Assembly (NCBI RefSeq): GCF_000147075.1
Contig: NC_014484.1
Location: 372,001 to 436,000 of the forward strand
Direction: 5' to 3'
Length of the DNA stretch: 64,000 bases
DNA from: Spirochaeta thermophila DSM 6192
GTDB taxonomy: Bacteria > Spirochaetota > Spirochaetia > Winmispirales > Winmispiraceae
Shown: positions 33,484 to 42,132 of the stretch, piece by piece
Layout of the letters: each line of letters begins with the position of its first letter
Position numbering within the stretch: the first letter of the stretch is position 1
Made by a program: the position numbers and the translations under genes
Notes under the pieces: generated by a model
Databases searched by the model: none
The model's input: the letters and a program-made list of their open reading frames with translations, nothing else
What the model was told of the DNA's origin: nothing

Positions 33484-34473
33484 GTGAGGCGTGTGAGGCT
33501 CGAGGAACTCGAGGGGGCCTCCCTCCTCCAGAGCGGTTTCTGGGGTGCACTCAAGCAGGCCTTTGGATGGCGGGCGTGGGGCTTCGAGGGCGAAGGTGGA
33601 CAGGTCCTCGTGCTCACGCGACGCCTTCCCGGCGGGATGGATCTCGCCTATCTGCCTCATCCGTGGGAAGGGGTGGAGACGAGGTTCCGTACGGGAGGCT
33701 GGATGGTGGCCCGGCTTCGCGAGATCGCCTCACTCATGGAGCTGAAGCCGCTCTTCTTCCGGGTGGACCTCCCGTGGGAGGAGAGGCCTGCAGGAGGAGT
33801 GCTCAGGAAGGCGCCCATCGATATTCAGCCTCCCTCCACGGTGCTCGTCGACCTGTGCCTCTCGGACGAGGACCTTCTCTCCTCTATGCACCACAAGACC
33901 CGGTACAACCTCAGGCTCGCGCAGAAGAAAGGGGTGGTGGTACGGGAGGAGGGGGAGGAGGCCCTCCCCCTCTGGTACCGCATGTACGAGGAGACCGCTC
34001 GGCGTGATCGCATCGCCATCCACTCCTTCGAGTACTACGCCCACCTCTTCCGCCTCGCCCGCACCTGGGAGGGGCCGAAGCCTCGTGTGGTCCTCTTCAT
34101 GGCCTACCACGAGGGCGAGCCGCTCGCGGGCAACATCATGGCCCTCTACCGTGAGAGGGCGGTCTACCTCTATGGAGCGAGTCGTTCCCAGAAGCGCAAC
34201 CTCATGCCCACCTACCTCCTCCAGTGGGAGGCCATGCAATGGGCGAAGGGAGAGGGTGCCCTCACGTACGACCTCTACGGCATACCTCCCACGCCCGACC
34301 CTTCGCACCCCATGTACGGGCTCTACCGGTTCAAGACCGGGTTTGGGGGACGGATCGTCCACAGGGCCGGGTGCTGGGACCTCCCTCTCTCCCCACTCTA
34401 TGGGCTCTACCGGACGGCCGAACGTGTCCGTGAGGTCTACTATAAACGTGTGAGGAAGCTGTTCCGAAGGTGA
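33484..34473 (+). CDS. FemAB/FmhB-family aminoacyltransferase-like protein
   Basis: A 329-residue GNAT-fold protein of the peptidoglycan bridge-forming family. HHKTRYNLRLAQKKGVVVRE is the hallmark, and LAGNIMALYRERAVYLYGASR and MPTYLLQWEAMQWAKGEG are the conserved acceptor-side motifs. It would transfer an amino acid from aminoacyl-tRNA to a lipid II peptide. GTG start three bases after metG; co-transcription with a synthetase fits use of aminoacyl-tRNA. In this organism the bridge amino acid is unknown, and a non-cell-wall role is possible. Confidence 0.85.
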   Translation: MRRVRLEELEGASLLQSGFWGALKQAFGWRAWGFEGEGGQVLVLTRRLPGGMDLAYLPHPWEGVETRFRTGGWMVARLREIASLMELKPLFFRVDLPWEERPAGGVLRKAPIDIQPPSTVLVDLCLSDEDLLSSMHHKTRYNLRLAQKKGVVVREEGEEALPLWYRMYEETARRDRIAIHSFEYYAHLFRLARTWEGPKPRVVLFMAYHEGEPLAGNIMALYRERAVYLYGASRSQKRNLMPTYLLQWEAMQWAKGEGALTYDLYGIPPTPDPSHPMYGLYRFKTGFGGRIVHRAGCWDLPLSPLYGLYRTAERVREVYYKRVRKLFRR

Positions 34474-34483
34474 ATGGACGGCC

Positions 34484-35713
34484 ATGAGATTTGTGAGGCC
34501 TCTATTCCTCATGCTTCTGTGCATCTCCTCGCTCTCGGCCATCACCCTCTCGCTCAAGGTCTTTCCTCAGGATGCGCTCCTCCTGGAGGATGGAAGGCCC
34601 CTCACACCCACCGGGAGGAAGGAGACCGTGGCCTACTACTGGCTGCCTGCCGGTGACCACCTGCTCGAGTTGTGGGCCCCCGGGTATCACTCCAAGTTCC
34701 TCCACCTCTCTCTCACGAAGTCGGTCTTCATAGAGGAGAAGCTCGAGCGGAAGGACTCCCGCCTCCGACTCGTGGGGGAGTTCCCCACGGGCCGCCAGCC
34801 CAAGGGTATCGTGTTTTCTCCAGACGGACGATTCTTCTATGTGACCCTGCTCGACGATGAGGGGGTGGAGATCTTTTCCGCCGATCCCCTGGCCTATGTA
34901 GGAAGGGCGAGCCCGCCCCCATACTTTGCCGGACAGAGGGGGTTCGTGGAGGGGTACATCCTGCACGGCATCCTCTGGATCTCGCAGATGACCGCGAACC
35001 GGGTGCACGCCTTTTCCCTGGACGGCACCTATCTCTTCACCTCGGATCGGGTGGGGATCTGGCCCAAGGTGATCGCGGGCACGCACCGTGGGGACCTCCT
35101 CTTCGTGTCCAACTGGGAATCGAACGACATCGCCTTCCTCGATCCGGTCTCGGGCCGGGTGGTGGGAAGGGTGCCCGTATCCGCCACGCCGAGGGGGCTT
35201 GCGGTCACGCCTGACGACAGGTTCCTCTACGTGTGCAACTATGACACCGGCGTGCTGGAGAAGATAGACATCCCTCACCAGCAGGTGGTGAAGGTGATCG
35301 ATTGGGAGTTCGGTGCCAAGCGGCACGCAGTCGTGGACAGGCAAGGCAGGTTCCTCTATCTCTCCGACATGTACCTGGGTACCATCACCAAGTTCGACCT
35401 TGGATCCGAGGCGCCTGTGAAGGAGCGCTACATCGGCCCCAAGCTCAATACCATCGCCCTCTCACCCGATGGCAGGTACCTCTTCGTCTCCTCGAGGGGG
35501 CACAACAACCCCGAGACCTACCTCAAGAAAGGACCCGACCACGGGAAGGTCTTCGTCCTCGATACGAGGACGCTCGAGGTGGTGGATTGGGTGTGGGGGA
35601 GGAACCAGCCCACAGGGCTTGCCGTCTCGCCGGATGGGCGATACCTGGTATTCTCCGATTTCCTGGATCACAACATAGAGGTCTACGACGTCTCGAGGCT
35701 CCGGGCGGAGTGA
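34484..35713 (+). CDS. Exported seven-bladed beta-propeller (YncE-like) protein
   Basis: A 409-residue protein with a signal peptide (about residues 1-19, ending SLSA). Residues ~20-75 form a short beta domain resembling a PEGA-like module (LLEDGRPLTP, LELWAPGYHSKFLHLSL). The rest holds about seven repeats built round SPDGRFFYV, TPDDRFLYVCNYDTG, DRQGRFLYLSDMY, SPDGRYLFVSSRG and SPDGRYLVFSDF, the YncE/lactonase-like propeller pattern. Periplasmic or surface location is inferred. No catalytic residues can be assigned. Eleven bases after the FemAB-like gene, probably same operon. Confidence 0.82.
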   Translation: MRFVRPLFLMLLCISSLSAITLSLKVFPQDALLLEDGRPLTPTGRKETVAYYWLPAGDHLLELWAPGYHSKFLHLSLTKSVFIEEKLERKDSRLRLVGEFPTGRQPKGIVFSPDGRFFYVTLLDDEGVEIFSADPLAYVGRASPPPYFAGQRGFVEGYILHGILWISQMTANRVHAFSLDGTYLFTSDRVGIWPKVIAGTHRGDLLFVSNWESNDIAFLDPVSGRVVGRVPVSATPRGLAVTPDDRFLYVCNYDTGVLEKIDIPHQQVVKVIDWEFGAKRHAVVDRQGRFLYLSDMYLGTITKFDLGSEAPVKERYIGPKLNTIALSPDGRYLFVSSRGHNNPETYLKKGPDHGKVFVLDTRTLEVVDWVWGRNQPTGLAVSPDGRYLVFSDFLDHNIEVYDVSRLRAE

Positions 35714-35729
35714 GGCGCGCCTCCGCGCC
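35714..35729. terminator. Short GC hairpin between convergent genes
   Basis: GGCGCG and CGCGCC form a six-pair stem with a CCTC loop in the 18-base gap between the beta-propeller gene and murD, which converge here. No T-run, so termination is only possible, not certain. Confidence 0.35.
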
Positions 35730-35731
35730 GG

Positions 35732-37111
35732 CTACAGCCGTCGGACGAGGTCTCGGAAGACCTCGCCCCGGTGGAACTCGTGCCTGAACATCTCGAACGA
35801 GGCGGCTCCGGGGGAGAAGAGCACCACCTCGCCGGATGAAGCCCTGTGGTGAGCCTCGGCGAGGGCCTCCTCCAGGCTCCGGTAGGGGCCCAGGTAGGGA
35901 ATGCCGGACTCGTGGAGGAGGGGGATGAGGCGGCGTGTGGCGCTCCCTTCCAGGAGGTAGATCGTGACCGGCATGCCTGCGAGTCCTCGGTAGGGTGAAA
36001 GGTCGAGGTTCTTGTCGGTGCCGCCGGTGATGAGGTGGACGGGACATTCGAACGCGGAGACCGCAGCGAGGACGGCGTCGGGTATGGTGGCGGCCGAGTC
36101 GTTGTAGAAGGAGACTCCCCCTTTCTCCCGGACGAGTTCGAGTCTGTGGGGAATACCTGGGAAGGAGGAGAGCCGGGTGCGGATGAGCGCAGGGTCTGTG
36201 CCGAAGGTGTACGCCATGGCCCCGGCGAGGAGGAGGTTGAGCCGGTTGTGGGCGCCCGGCACCAGGAGCCGCTCGGGGAGGAGGGGGATCTCCTTCCCGT
36301 GGTCGAGGAAGAGGCCCTCCTGCTCGGTGAGGAAGGCGGCGCGAGGGGGTGGGGAGGTCGGCCGCTCCTCGAAGAAGGGGAGAGCCGTCGCCGGGGTGTT
36401 GGCGGCCATCCACCTGCCCCAGGGATCGGAGGCGGGGTAGAGGAAGGTCTGCGAGGGATCCTGGGTTGCGGTGATCCAGAACTTGTCCTCCACGTAGGCT
36501 TCCATGGAGGCGTAGGCGTTCTGATGGTCGGGGTAGATGTTGGTGAGAGCCGCCACCTGTGGGGTGAAGGAGATCCTTCCGCCCAGGTCGCCGAGCTGCC
36601 AGGAGGAGAGCTCGAGGACCACGGGGCTTTCCTCGGAGAGTTCGCGGAGGAAGGTGAGGGGGCTCGTGGTGATGTTGCCCCCGAGCCTCGCACCCGGGAA
36701 GGCGGCCGAGAGGATGTGGTGGAGGGCCGAGGCCGTGGTGGACTTGCCCTTGCTCCCGGTGACCGCCAGGATGGGGGAGCGGCAGGCCTTGAGGAAGAGG
36801 GAGATGTCGGTCTCCACGTGGCGGGCGAGGGAGAGGAATCGGGAGGTTCGGGGGACCGCAGGGTTCTTGATCACCACATCGGCCTCGAGGAAGTCCTCCT
36901 CCCGGTGGGTGCCGAGGACGTAGCGTATGTCGTACCCCGCGAGGGCCTCGAGGGAGGGGGCGAGTTCCTCCTCTGTGCGCAGATCGGTCACGGTCACGAT
37001 CGCCCCCTCCTCCACACAGAACCTGGCGGCGGCCGCCCCCCCTCCGTGGGCGCCGAGGCCCATCACGAGGACCTTCTTGCCTTCGAGCAGGCTACGCACG
37101 TCGCTGTACAT
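35732..37111 (-). CDS. murD: UDP-N-acetylmuramoylalanine-D-glutamate ligase
   Basis: A 459-residue Mur ligase adding D-Glu to UDP-MurNAc-Ala in the cytoplasm. Nucleotide-binding motif AVTGSKGKSTTASALHH, an N-terminal Rossmann-like domain (VLVMGLGAHGGGAAAARF), LELSSWQLGD, and the C-terminal LITGGTDKNLDLSPYRGL are all present. Its start overlaps the end of the upstream uncharacterised gene by 20 bases on the same strand. It is separated from the usual dcw cluster. Confidence 0.95.
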   Translation of the reverse strand: MYSDVRSLLEGKKVLVMGLGAHGGGAAAARFCVEEGAIVTVTDLRTEEELAPSLEALAGYDIRYVLGTHREEDFLEADVVIKNPAVPRTSRFLSLARHVETDISLFLKACRSPILAVTGSKGKSTTASALHHILSAAFPGARLGGNITTSPLTFLRELSEESPVVLELSSWQLGDLGGRISFTPQVAALTNIYPDHQNAYASMEAYVEDKFWITATQDPSQTFLYPASDPWGRWMAANTPATALPFFEERPTSPPPRAAFLTEQEGLFLDHGKEIPLLPERLLVPGAHNRLNLLLAGAMAYTFGTDPALIRTRLSSFPGIPHRLELVREKGGVSFYNDSAATIPDAVLAAVSAFECPVHLITGGTDKNLDLSPYRGLAGMPVTIYLLEGSATRRLIPLLHESGIPYLGPYRSLEEALAEAHHRASSGEVVLFSPGAASFEMFRHEFHRGEVFRDLVRRL

Positions 37112-38048
37112 CGAGTCTGTACTCCCTCATCTGGTGTTCGTTGAGGTATCGGGCGATGCTGATCCCCTCCCACTGGGCGATCATCTCCCGAGGCACGGTG
37201 CTTCGTATCTCCTTGACCAGGGGGAGGTCGGGCGAGAACTTTTCCTTCCGGAGCACCTCAAGTATCTCGTCTACGTACGGTTCCAGGATACGCTGAGCGC
37301 GGTAGAGGAACGGCAGGTAGGCCTTGCGGGATGCGGGATCGTAGGAGGGGGGCATGAGGCATATGGATCGGTACTTGCAGGTGAGGGGGTAGTAGGGGTA
37401 GGTCCTGGCCCCTTCGGGCAGGAAGACGCTGGAGAAGAATTTGGAGAGGTCACGATCGAGCCAGATGCCCTGGACGAAGTAGCCCCGCCCCGTCTCCCCT
37501 ATCCATGTGCGGGAGATCACCTGCCGTATGAGAAAGCCGCGGGGCCTGCCCTCTTCGGTGTGGAGGTCTTCGAGCGGGATGAGGTCGGCCTCGAGCATGA
37601 GTTTTCTCGTGCGGTAGGAGGGCGTGGTGTCGTTGGTGCCCTGTTCCACCAGGGTGTGGTCGTGGGGGTGGTACGAGAGGTCGATTCTGAGGAGGTAGAG
37701 GTAGAGGGCTTCCCCCATGCGGTAGAGACGGAAGAAGGCGGGCCTCAGGATGCTCGCAGGGTCGAAGAGGTGGGTGAGGCCATGGAAGAGTCCCGGGCAG
37801 ATGCCCACGAGCTCCCGGACCACCGGGAGGAGGCGCCTGAGGTACTCCCGTGAGGGACGTGCCTCCCGTATGTCGTGGTGTACCGGCAGGTGGGGTACCG
37901 AGAACTCACGGGGGAGGAGGAGGAAGAAGTCCTCGTTCTGGGTGAAGTGACGCGAGACGGGGGGGAAGGCCTCGGAGGCCGAGGCGAGGACTGCGTTGAT
38001 CTCGGGATCGCTCCAGGTGAGCGGGAGAACCTGGGTCGCTACTTCCAT
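37092..38048 (-). CDS. Uncharacterised protein co-transcribed with murD
   Basis: A 318-residue soluble protein I do not recognise. The sequence has normal globular composition with Tyr/Arg-rich stretches (LMEADLIPLEDLHTEEGRPRGFLIRQV, YYPLTCKYRSICLMPP) and ends in RLDVQRRA. There is no signal peptide or membrane segment. The ATG at 38048 is chosen because TATAAC lies just ten bases upstream, placing the start of transcription ~4 bases before it; an in-frame TTG at 38057 would be outside the transcript. Overlap with murD suggests a link to cell-wall synthesis, by position only. Confidence 0.75.
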   Translation of the reverse strand: MEVATQVLPLTWSDPEINAVLASASEAFPPVSRHFTQNEDFFLLLPREFSVPHLPVHHDIREARPSREYLRRLLPVVRELVGICPGLFHGLTHLFDPASILRPAFFRLYRMGEALYLYLLRIDLSYHPHDHTLVEQGTNDTTPSYRTRKLMLEADLIPLEDLHTEEGRPRGFLIRQVISRTWIGETGRGYFVQGIWLDRDLSKFFSSVFLPEGARTYPYYPLTCKYRSICLMPPSYDPASRKAYLPFLYRAQRILEPYVDEILEVLRKEKFSPDLPLVKEIRSTVPREMIAQWEGISIARYLNEHQMREYRLDVQRRA

Positions 38049-38058
38049 CCTTACCAAA

Positions 38059-38087
38059 GTTATACTCCATGGCGGGGCTCATTTCAA
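38059..38087 (-). promoter_or_regulatory. Strong promoter for the murD operon with very short leader
   Basis: On the minus strand TTGAAA (38087-38082) and TATAAC (38064-38059) are 17 bases apart. Transcription should begin near 38052, four bases before the ATG at 38048. Confidence 0.7.
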
Positions 38088-38207
38088 GGAAGCGGAGGAC
38101 CTAAGCGGGATTGAGGTTCATCTTCTGGATTTCACAAAGGCGTGGTCGATGACCGATCGGAGTACATCTCATGGGATTTCCAAAGGAGAGGAGGAGAGCT
38201 TTTCCGA

Positions 38208-38236
38208 TTGCAGGGGGGCGGTTTTTGAGGTATGCT
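38208..38236 (+). promoter_or_regulatory. Promoter for the FecR-domain gene
   Basis: TTGCAG (38208-38213) and TATGCT (38231-38236) are 17 bases apart. The predicted leader is only about ten bases, overlapping AAGGAGGAG before the ATG at 38253. Confidence 0.6.
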
Positions 38237-38252
38237 TCAAGGAGGAGGCGGT

Positions 38253-39302
38253 ATGAGGTCGCGGATCCTGTGCGTGCTGTTCGTACACCTCATGGCGATG
38301 GTCCTCCAGGCCGAGGCGGCGGTGGGGGTGATCCTCTACGCCGAGGGCGGGACCTTCTCCCTCTATCGGGGCCAGGACGCCCTCCGCTTCGACGTGGGGA
38401 GGAACCCCGTGGTGGGACTCGCGGTGAGGAGCGGCGATCTTTTCCAGACCGATGCGGAGAGCGTGCTCGAGGTGCAGGTGTTGGGGAGCCAGGTGATGGT
38501 GAAGGTGGGGAGGAACACCACCTGCGAGATCCGGGCCGAGGGCGAGGGGGTGCGGCTCCGGGTGGCGTACGGTACGGTGAGGGTGAGGACGGGTGCGGAG
38601 GCCGTACCGGTAGTGGTGGAAGGGAGGGGTGCCCGGGCCGATTTCTCGGAGGGAGATGTGGTCTACCGGTTCGTCTCTTCCTCCGAGGGTATGCGTATCA
38701 CCACCACGTCGGTGGAGGTCCGGGCGGGATCGGTGCGTGTCGTGCCGCTGGCTGAAGGGAGGACGGGAGAAGAGGTGAGGGTAGGTCCGGGGGAAAGGGT
38801 CGAGGTGGCGGAGGAGGTGGACGAACGGGGGCGCATAGGGATCACGGCGACGAAGGGCAGGGCTACGGTCGGGGGCCTTCCCTCCCTGACGTTCGTGCAC
38901 GAGCCCCTGTCTCCAGACCTCATCGCCCGCTTGTTTCCTCACCTGGAGACCGAGGGGGGGGCCGTACAGGGGAGTGTGGTGCAACGGGAGGGGCGGGCGA
39001 TCCAGTCGGTCTCGCTCGATGCCGCCCAGGAGTCGCGGATGCTCACCGCTTCGGACCAGGTGGACATCGAGGCCGGCCTCCTCGAGGCGAGGAGGCAGCG
39101 TGCCTGGGGCGGGGCCCTCTTCCTCTCCGGGATGTTCTTCACCGGTCTGGGGGTGTTCGTGGGGTACGGAGAGGACGTGGCCTCGCCCTACTGGCCGTAT
39201 CAGGACAGACCCGACCTCGCCCTCTCCCTCTTCAGTGTCGGGGGGGTGGCGATCGTCTCGGGGATCGTCTCGTACATCGCAGGCAGTTCCGTGTCCTATT
39301 GA
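38253..39302 (+). CDS. FecR-domain envelope protein
   Basis: About 349 residues. A signal peptide ends near QAEA (about residue 22). Residues ~25-130 match the FecR fold: GGTFSLYRGQDALRFDVGRN, VRSGDLFQTDAESVLEVQVLGSQVMVKVGRNT, then RVAYGTVRVRT. A second beta domain with V-rich strands follows. The C-terminus has two hydrophobic segments (GALFLSGMFFTGLGVFVGYG and VGGVAIVSGIVSYIAG), so it is anchored in the inner membrane. The ATG at 38253 has an AAGGAGGAG; the ATG at 38232 lies at the predicted -10. Such spirochete FecR proteins are not tied to iron uptake; role unknown. Confidence 0.78.
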   Translation: MRSRILCVLFVHLMAMVLQAEAAVGVILYAEGGTFSLYRGQDALRFDVGRNPVVGLAVRSGDLFQTDAESVLEVQVLGSQVMVKVGRNTTCEIRAEGEGVRLRVAYGTVRVRTGAEAVPVVVEGRGARADFSEGDVVYRFVSSSEGMRITTTSVEVRAGSVRVVPLAEGRTGEEVRVGPGERVEVAEEVDERGRIGITATKGRATVGGLPSLTFVHEPLSPDLIARLFPHLETEGGAVQGSVVQREGRAIQSVSLDAAQESRMLTASDQVDIEAGLLEARRQRAWGGALFLSGMFFTGLGVFVGYGEDVASPYWPYQDRPDLALSLFSVGGVAIVSGIVSYIAGSSVSY

Positions 39303-40672
39303 GCAGGGGCCCGAGCGGAGAGGGCCTCCAGGGCTTCCTCCTGTGAGAGCGGCGTCTCTTCTATGACCTTCTTCTGCCGGATGGCCCACCGGTCCCCGAG
39401 AAAGACGAGTTCGAGTATCTCCTCGATCCTGGAGGGACTGCTCGTTGCCGGGGTGCCGGTTTCGGGGTCTCCTGGTTCCAGTGTCCACCTGAGATAGGCG
39501 GCCTCGACGGTGGCCTGTTCCGATGTCTCCTGGAGGGTGGAGAGCCTCAGGTCGGCCACGCCGTAGAGAACCGTGCCCTCGGGGAGGGGGGGCATCCCTT
39601 CCTCCACCCACTGCTCCGGGCTCACGAGGGGGAGCGTGCGTTCCACTGCGGTGCGGACCCGTACGATCACGAAGAGGTGGGTGAGTTCCCGGTATACCGG
39701 GTCGTCGTCCGAGATGAGGCAGTCCCGGAGGGTCTCCGGGTCGATGCGGTTGATGCTCTCGTAGTAGAGGCGGGCCACCTCCAGTGGGTCGAGGCCGATG
39801 GTGGCGGGTGGGCGGTTCGCGTTCTGTATCGTGGAGATCAGCACGAGGAGGATGAGGCCAAGTACAGCGGCTCCCCCACCGAGGATGGCCCCGTACCTCC
39901 TGAAGAAGCGGTGCACTCGGAAGGCTCGGTGGATGCGGGCCTCTTCGAGCGGGTCGAACGAGACGGTGCCCACTGTAGTTGCGGGGGGGGCGGGCATCGG
40001 CAGGAGGAGTCTGTCGGGTCCTTCGAGGGCCTGATGGACCCACTGGATGAAAGGCCGCGCCGTCTCTCCCGCGGGACTGATGCGGGGGAATCGCTTCCTG
40101 GTCCGTCGGAAGAGGCGTTCTTCCCGGGTGCCGCTGCCGAAGGGGGACCTTCCGGTGATGCAGAGGTAGGAGAGGAAGGCGAGGGTATATGACCAGGAGG
40201 TGTCCTCGATCTCCTCCTGGAGCGGGTGGTCGGCAGCGGGAGGCCGGTGTTCCCTCATGAGCTGGAGGAGGTCGTCGTTGAGTACGAGGATGCCTTCGTC
40301 GAGGAGGACGATGGCCTCGAGTGCTGCTGGGGGAAGGGGGAAGTCGTGCGCGCGGAGGGTCTCCAGTGCTTCTCCCGCCTGGTGGAGGAGTGGGAGGTGG
40401 GAGGGGGAAGGATGGTCGGCGATCTCCTTGAGGGAGGCGATGGGCCGGGCGGCTCTGAAGACGAGGTATCCCTGTCCTTCCTCCATCCTCAGGCCTTCGC
40501 AGGTCATGGGGTAGACGGCGTTCCCGATCACGAGTCTGCACGTTCTGTCGGCGAGGGTGTACTGTTTGGCGACCGCCGGTGTGTAGTCGACGATGCCGGT
40601 GGGAATGGCGAGCTTCTCCTCTCCTTCGATGGTGGTGAGGTGGGGTGTGTTCCTATTCGTAGTCGCGTTCAC
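39296..40672 (-). CDS. Membrane-anchored protein with a degenerate kinase-like domain
   Basis: A 458-residue protein. Residues ~1-250 resemble a Ser/Thr kinase lobe that has lost its catalytic motifs: SWSYTLAFLSYLCITGRSPFG looks like kinase subdomain IX (D-x-W-S-x-G-x-x-x-x-x-x-x-G-x-x-P-F), and the region IVLLDEGILVLNDDLLQL sits where the catalytic and DFG loops belong, but no HRD or DFG is present. One membrane helix (AILGGGAAVLGLILLVLIST) separates a ~150-residue outer domain. GTG at 40672 follows GGAGGTG and overlaps the upstream AMMECR1 gene. It converges with the FecR gene, their 3' ends overlapping by seven bases. Confidence 0.7.
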   Translation of the reverse strand: MNATTNRNTPHLTTIEGEEKLAIPTGIVDYTPAVAKQYTLADRTCRLVIGNAVYPMTCEGLRMEEGQGYLVFRAARPIASLKEIADHPSPSHLPLLHQAGEALETLRAHDFPLPPAALEAIVLLDEGILVLNDDLLQLMREHRPPAADHPLQEEIEDTSWSYTLAFLSYLCITGRSPFGSGTREERLFRRTRKRFPRISPAGETARPFIQWVHQALEGPDRLLLPMPAPPATTVGTVSFDPLEEARIHRAFRVHRFFRRYGAILGGGAAVLGLILLVLISTIQNANRPPATIGLDPLEVARLYYESINRIDPETLRDCLISDDDPVYRELTHLFVIVRVRTAVERTLPLVSPEQWVEEGMPPLPEGTVLYGVADLRLSTLQETSEQATVEAAYLRWTLEPGDPETGTPATSSPSRIEEILELVFLGDRWAIRQKKVIEETPLSQEEALEALSARAPAQ

Positions 40673-41201
40673 CGAACACCTCCGCGGTAAAACCAAAGAG
40701 TTGGGCGTCTGGGGATTTCCAGGCATCGGGGGGAAGTCCTGCCTTGAGGCAGGTGTGGGCGAGGAAGGTCTCCCTGTCCCACCCCTGTTCGACCGGGACC
40801 TGGGGGAGGAGGAGGCCTGAGTGCCAGCCTTTGCGGATGAGGAGCCCGTGGGTCCCTACTTCTACTTCCTCGGGGGCTATGGGGAAGAGGGAGGAGAGGA
40901 TCGAGATTTCTATGTCGAGGAGGGGAACCTCCGGTCCGGTGACGGGTGGGAACCGTGGGTCGCGGAAGGCGCTCTCGTAGGCCATCTCCTGCACGACTTC
41001 CCACAGGGGACGGTCTGCGAGGATGTGGCCGATGCACCCGCGGAGTGCGCCCCGTTTGTGGAGGGTCACGAAGGCCCCTCCCGGCTCGAGGAGCCGTGGG
41101 GGTGGTTCGGGGAGACGGGGGGTGCGGCCTTCGGTGGCGGCGGTGATGACCTCGCGGGCCGCGGAGAGGAGGGTCTTTCGTTCCTCGTCAGTGTGTCTCA
41201 T
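40653..41201 (-). CDS. AMMECR1-domain protein (AmmeMemoRadiSam system protein A)
   Basis: A 182-residue protein with the AMMECR1 signature LRGCIGHI and the following PLWEVVQEMAYESAFRDPRFPPVTGPEVPLLDIEISIL, normal for the family. The ATG at 41201 follows AGGAAA. Its start overlaps the end of the MEMO-family gene by 14 bases, the usual A/B pairing of the AmmeMemoRadiSam system. The radical SAM third member is not adjacent. Biochemical function of the family is unresolved. Confidence 0.92.
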   Translation of the reverse strand: MRHTDEERKTLLSAAREVITAATEGRTPRLPEPPPRLLEPGGAFVTLHKRGALRGCIGHILADRPLWEVVQEMAYESAFRDPRFPPVTGPEVPLLDIEISILSSLFPIAPEEVEVGTHGLLIRKGWHSGLLLPQVPVEQGWDRETFLAHTCLKAGLPPDAWKSPDAQLFGFTAEVFGERDYE

Positions 41202-42069
41202 GGTCGTTTCCTCCTGTGACGAGGAATGAGGCGTACTCCACCGTGTGGCCGTCCTCGGGAGGGCTCGTCTCCCTGCCCAGCAGGTGGAAGGAGAGGGGGA
41301 GTTCGAGGGCTTCGGCGAGCATGAGCAGGGGCCAGATGAGGAGGAGGGGCTTTTCCGGGTTGTGCTGGGTGCGGATGCGGGAGAGGAGGGTGTGGGATGG
41401 GGTGGAGAGGAGGGTGTGGATGAGTTCTTCCGCACGCCGTGCGTTGTCCTTGCGGGGGGCGAAGGGGGTGAGGTTGGTGCTCACCACGAAGAGGGTGTGC
41501 TCCCATTCGGCGGCGTAGATGAGGTAGAGGGCGCGGGCGAGGGTCTCGACGAGGGTGAAGAGGGGGGCACCGACGAGTACGGGGAGGATGGGGGCGTGGG
41601 GGAGGATGCTCCGCAGGAAGGGGAAGACGACCTCCAGACAGTGTTCCTCCATGTGGGAGAGGTCGTCCACCGCAAAGGCGGTGCTGGAGGCGAGGGCCTC
41701 CTGGGTGGCAGGGAGGTCGAGGCTGAGAGGGCCGAGAGGGGTGGCGAAGAGGGTGGAGGCGGGGAGGAAGAGGGAGGGGAACGGCTCGCGGTGGGTGGGG
41801 CCCCAGAGGACCACGCGACGGAAGTGTTCGCGCCAGGGGACTACGTGCGCGAATGCGGTTCCCAGGAGGCCGCCCACGTAGTCCCAGGTGGCGTGGGGCA
41901 CGATGAGGGCGAAGGGGCGGGGCGGGGGGCTCTCGGGGGAAGGGCGGGAGAGGAGGGCATCGAGGCGTGCCTCGAGTGCGTCGGCGGCGTCAGGGTAGAA
42001 GATGCCTTCGACGATGGGCTCTCTCACGAGTTCCTCGGTCTGGGTGAGGGCGTTGCGTCCTTGGTCCAT
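41188..42069 (-). CDS. MEMO-family protein (AmmeMemoRadiSam system protein B), metal site incomplete
   Basis: A 293-residue MEMO-like protein. Three of the MEMO landmarks are present: His in VPHATWDY, His in LWGPTHRE and the EEHCLEVVFPFL motif. The third metal ligand region, normally SSDxxH, reads STNLTPF, so the Asp and His are missing, and the CGRHP-type cysteine motif is replaced by NPEKPLLLIWPL. It may have lost metal binding. ATG at 42069 preferred over GTG at 42084 because AAGGGG precedes it. Paired with the AMMECR1 gene. Confidence 0.85.
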   Translation of the reverse strand: MDQGRNALTQTEELVREPIVEGIFYPDAADALEARLDALLSRPSPESPPPRPFALIVPHATWDYVGGLLGTAFAHVVPWREHFRRVVLWGPTHREPFPSLFLPASTLFATPLGPLSLDLPATQEALASSTAFAVDDLSHMEEHCLEVVFPFLRSILPHAPILPVLVGAPLFTLVETLARALYLIYAAEWEHTLFVVSTNLTPFAPRKDNARRAEELIHTLLSTPSHTLLSRIRTQHNPEKPLLLIWPLLMLAEALELPLSFHLLGRETSPPEDGHTVEYASFLVTGGNDHETH

Positions 42070-42132
42070 CCCATTCCCCTTCACTGTATAGAACCCCCTC
42101 TGCTGTAAAGTAAAGAAAAAGAGGGGAAAGAA

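Noticed and set aside
30703-33660. A 985-codon open frame on the minus strand
   Set aside because: It lies exactly antisense to metG, which has full motifs. High GC content opens long shadow frames, and the predicted protein has no domain-like features.
38232-38252. ATG at 38232 as start of the FecR protein
   Set aside because: It overlaps the predicted -10 and would include the ribosome-binding site as codons; the ATG at 38253 gives a proper signal peptide.
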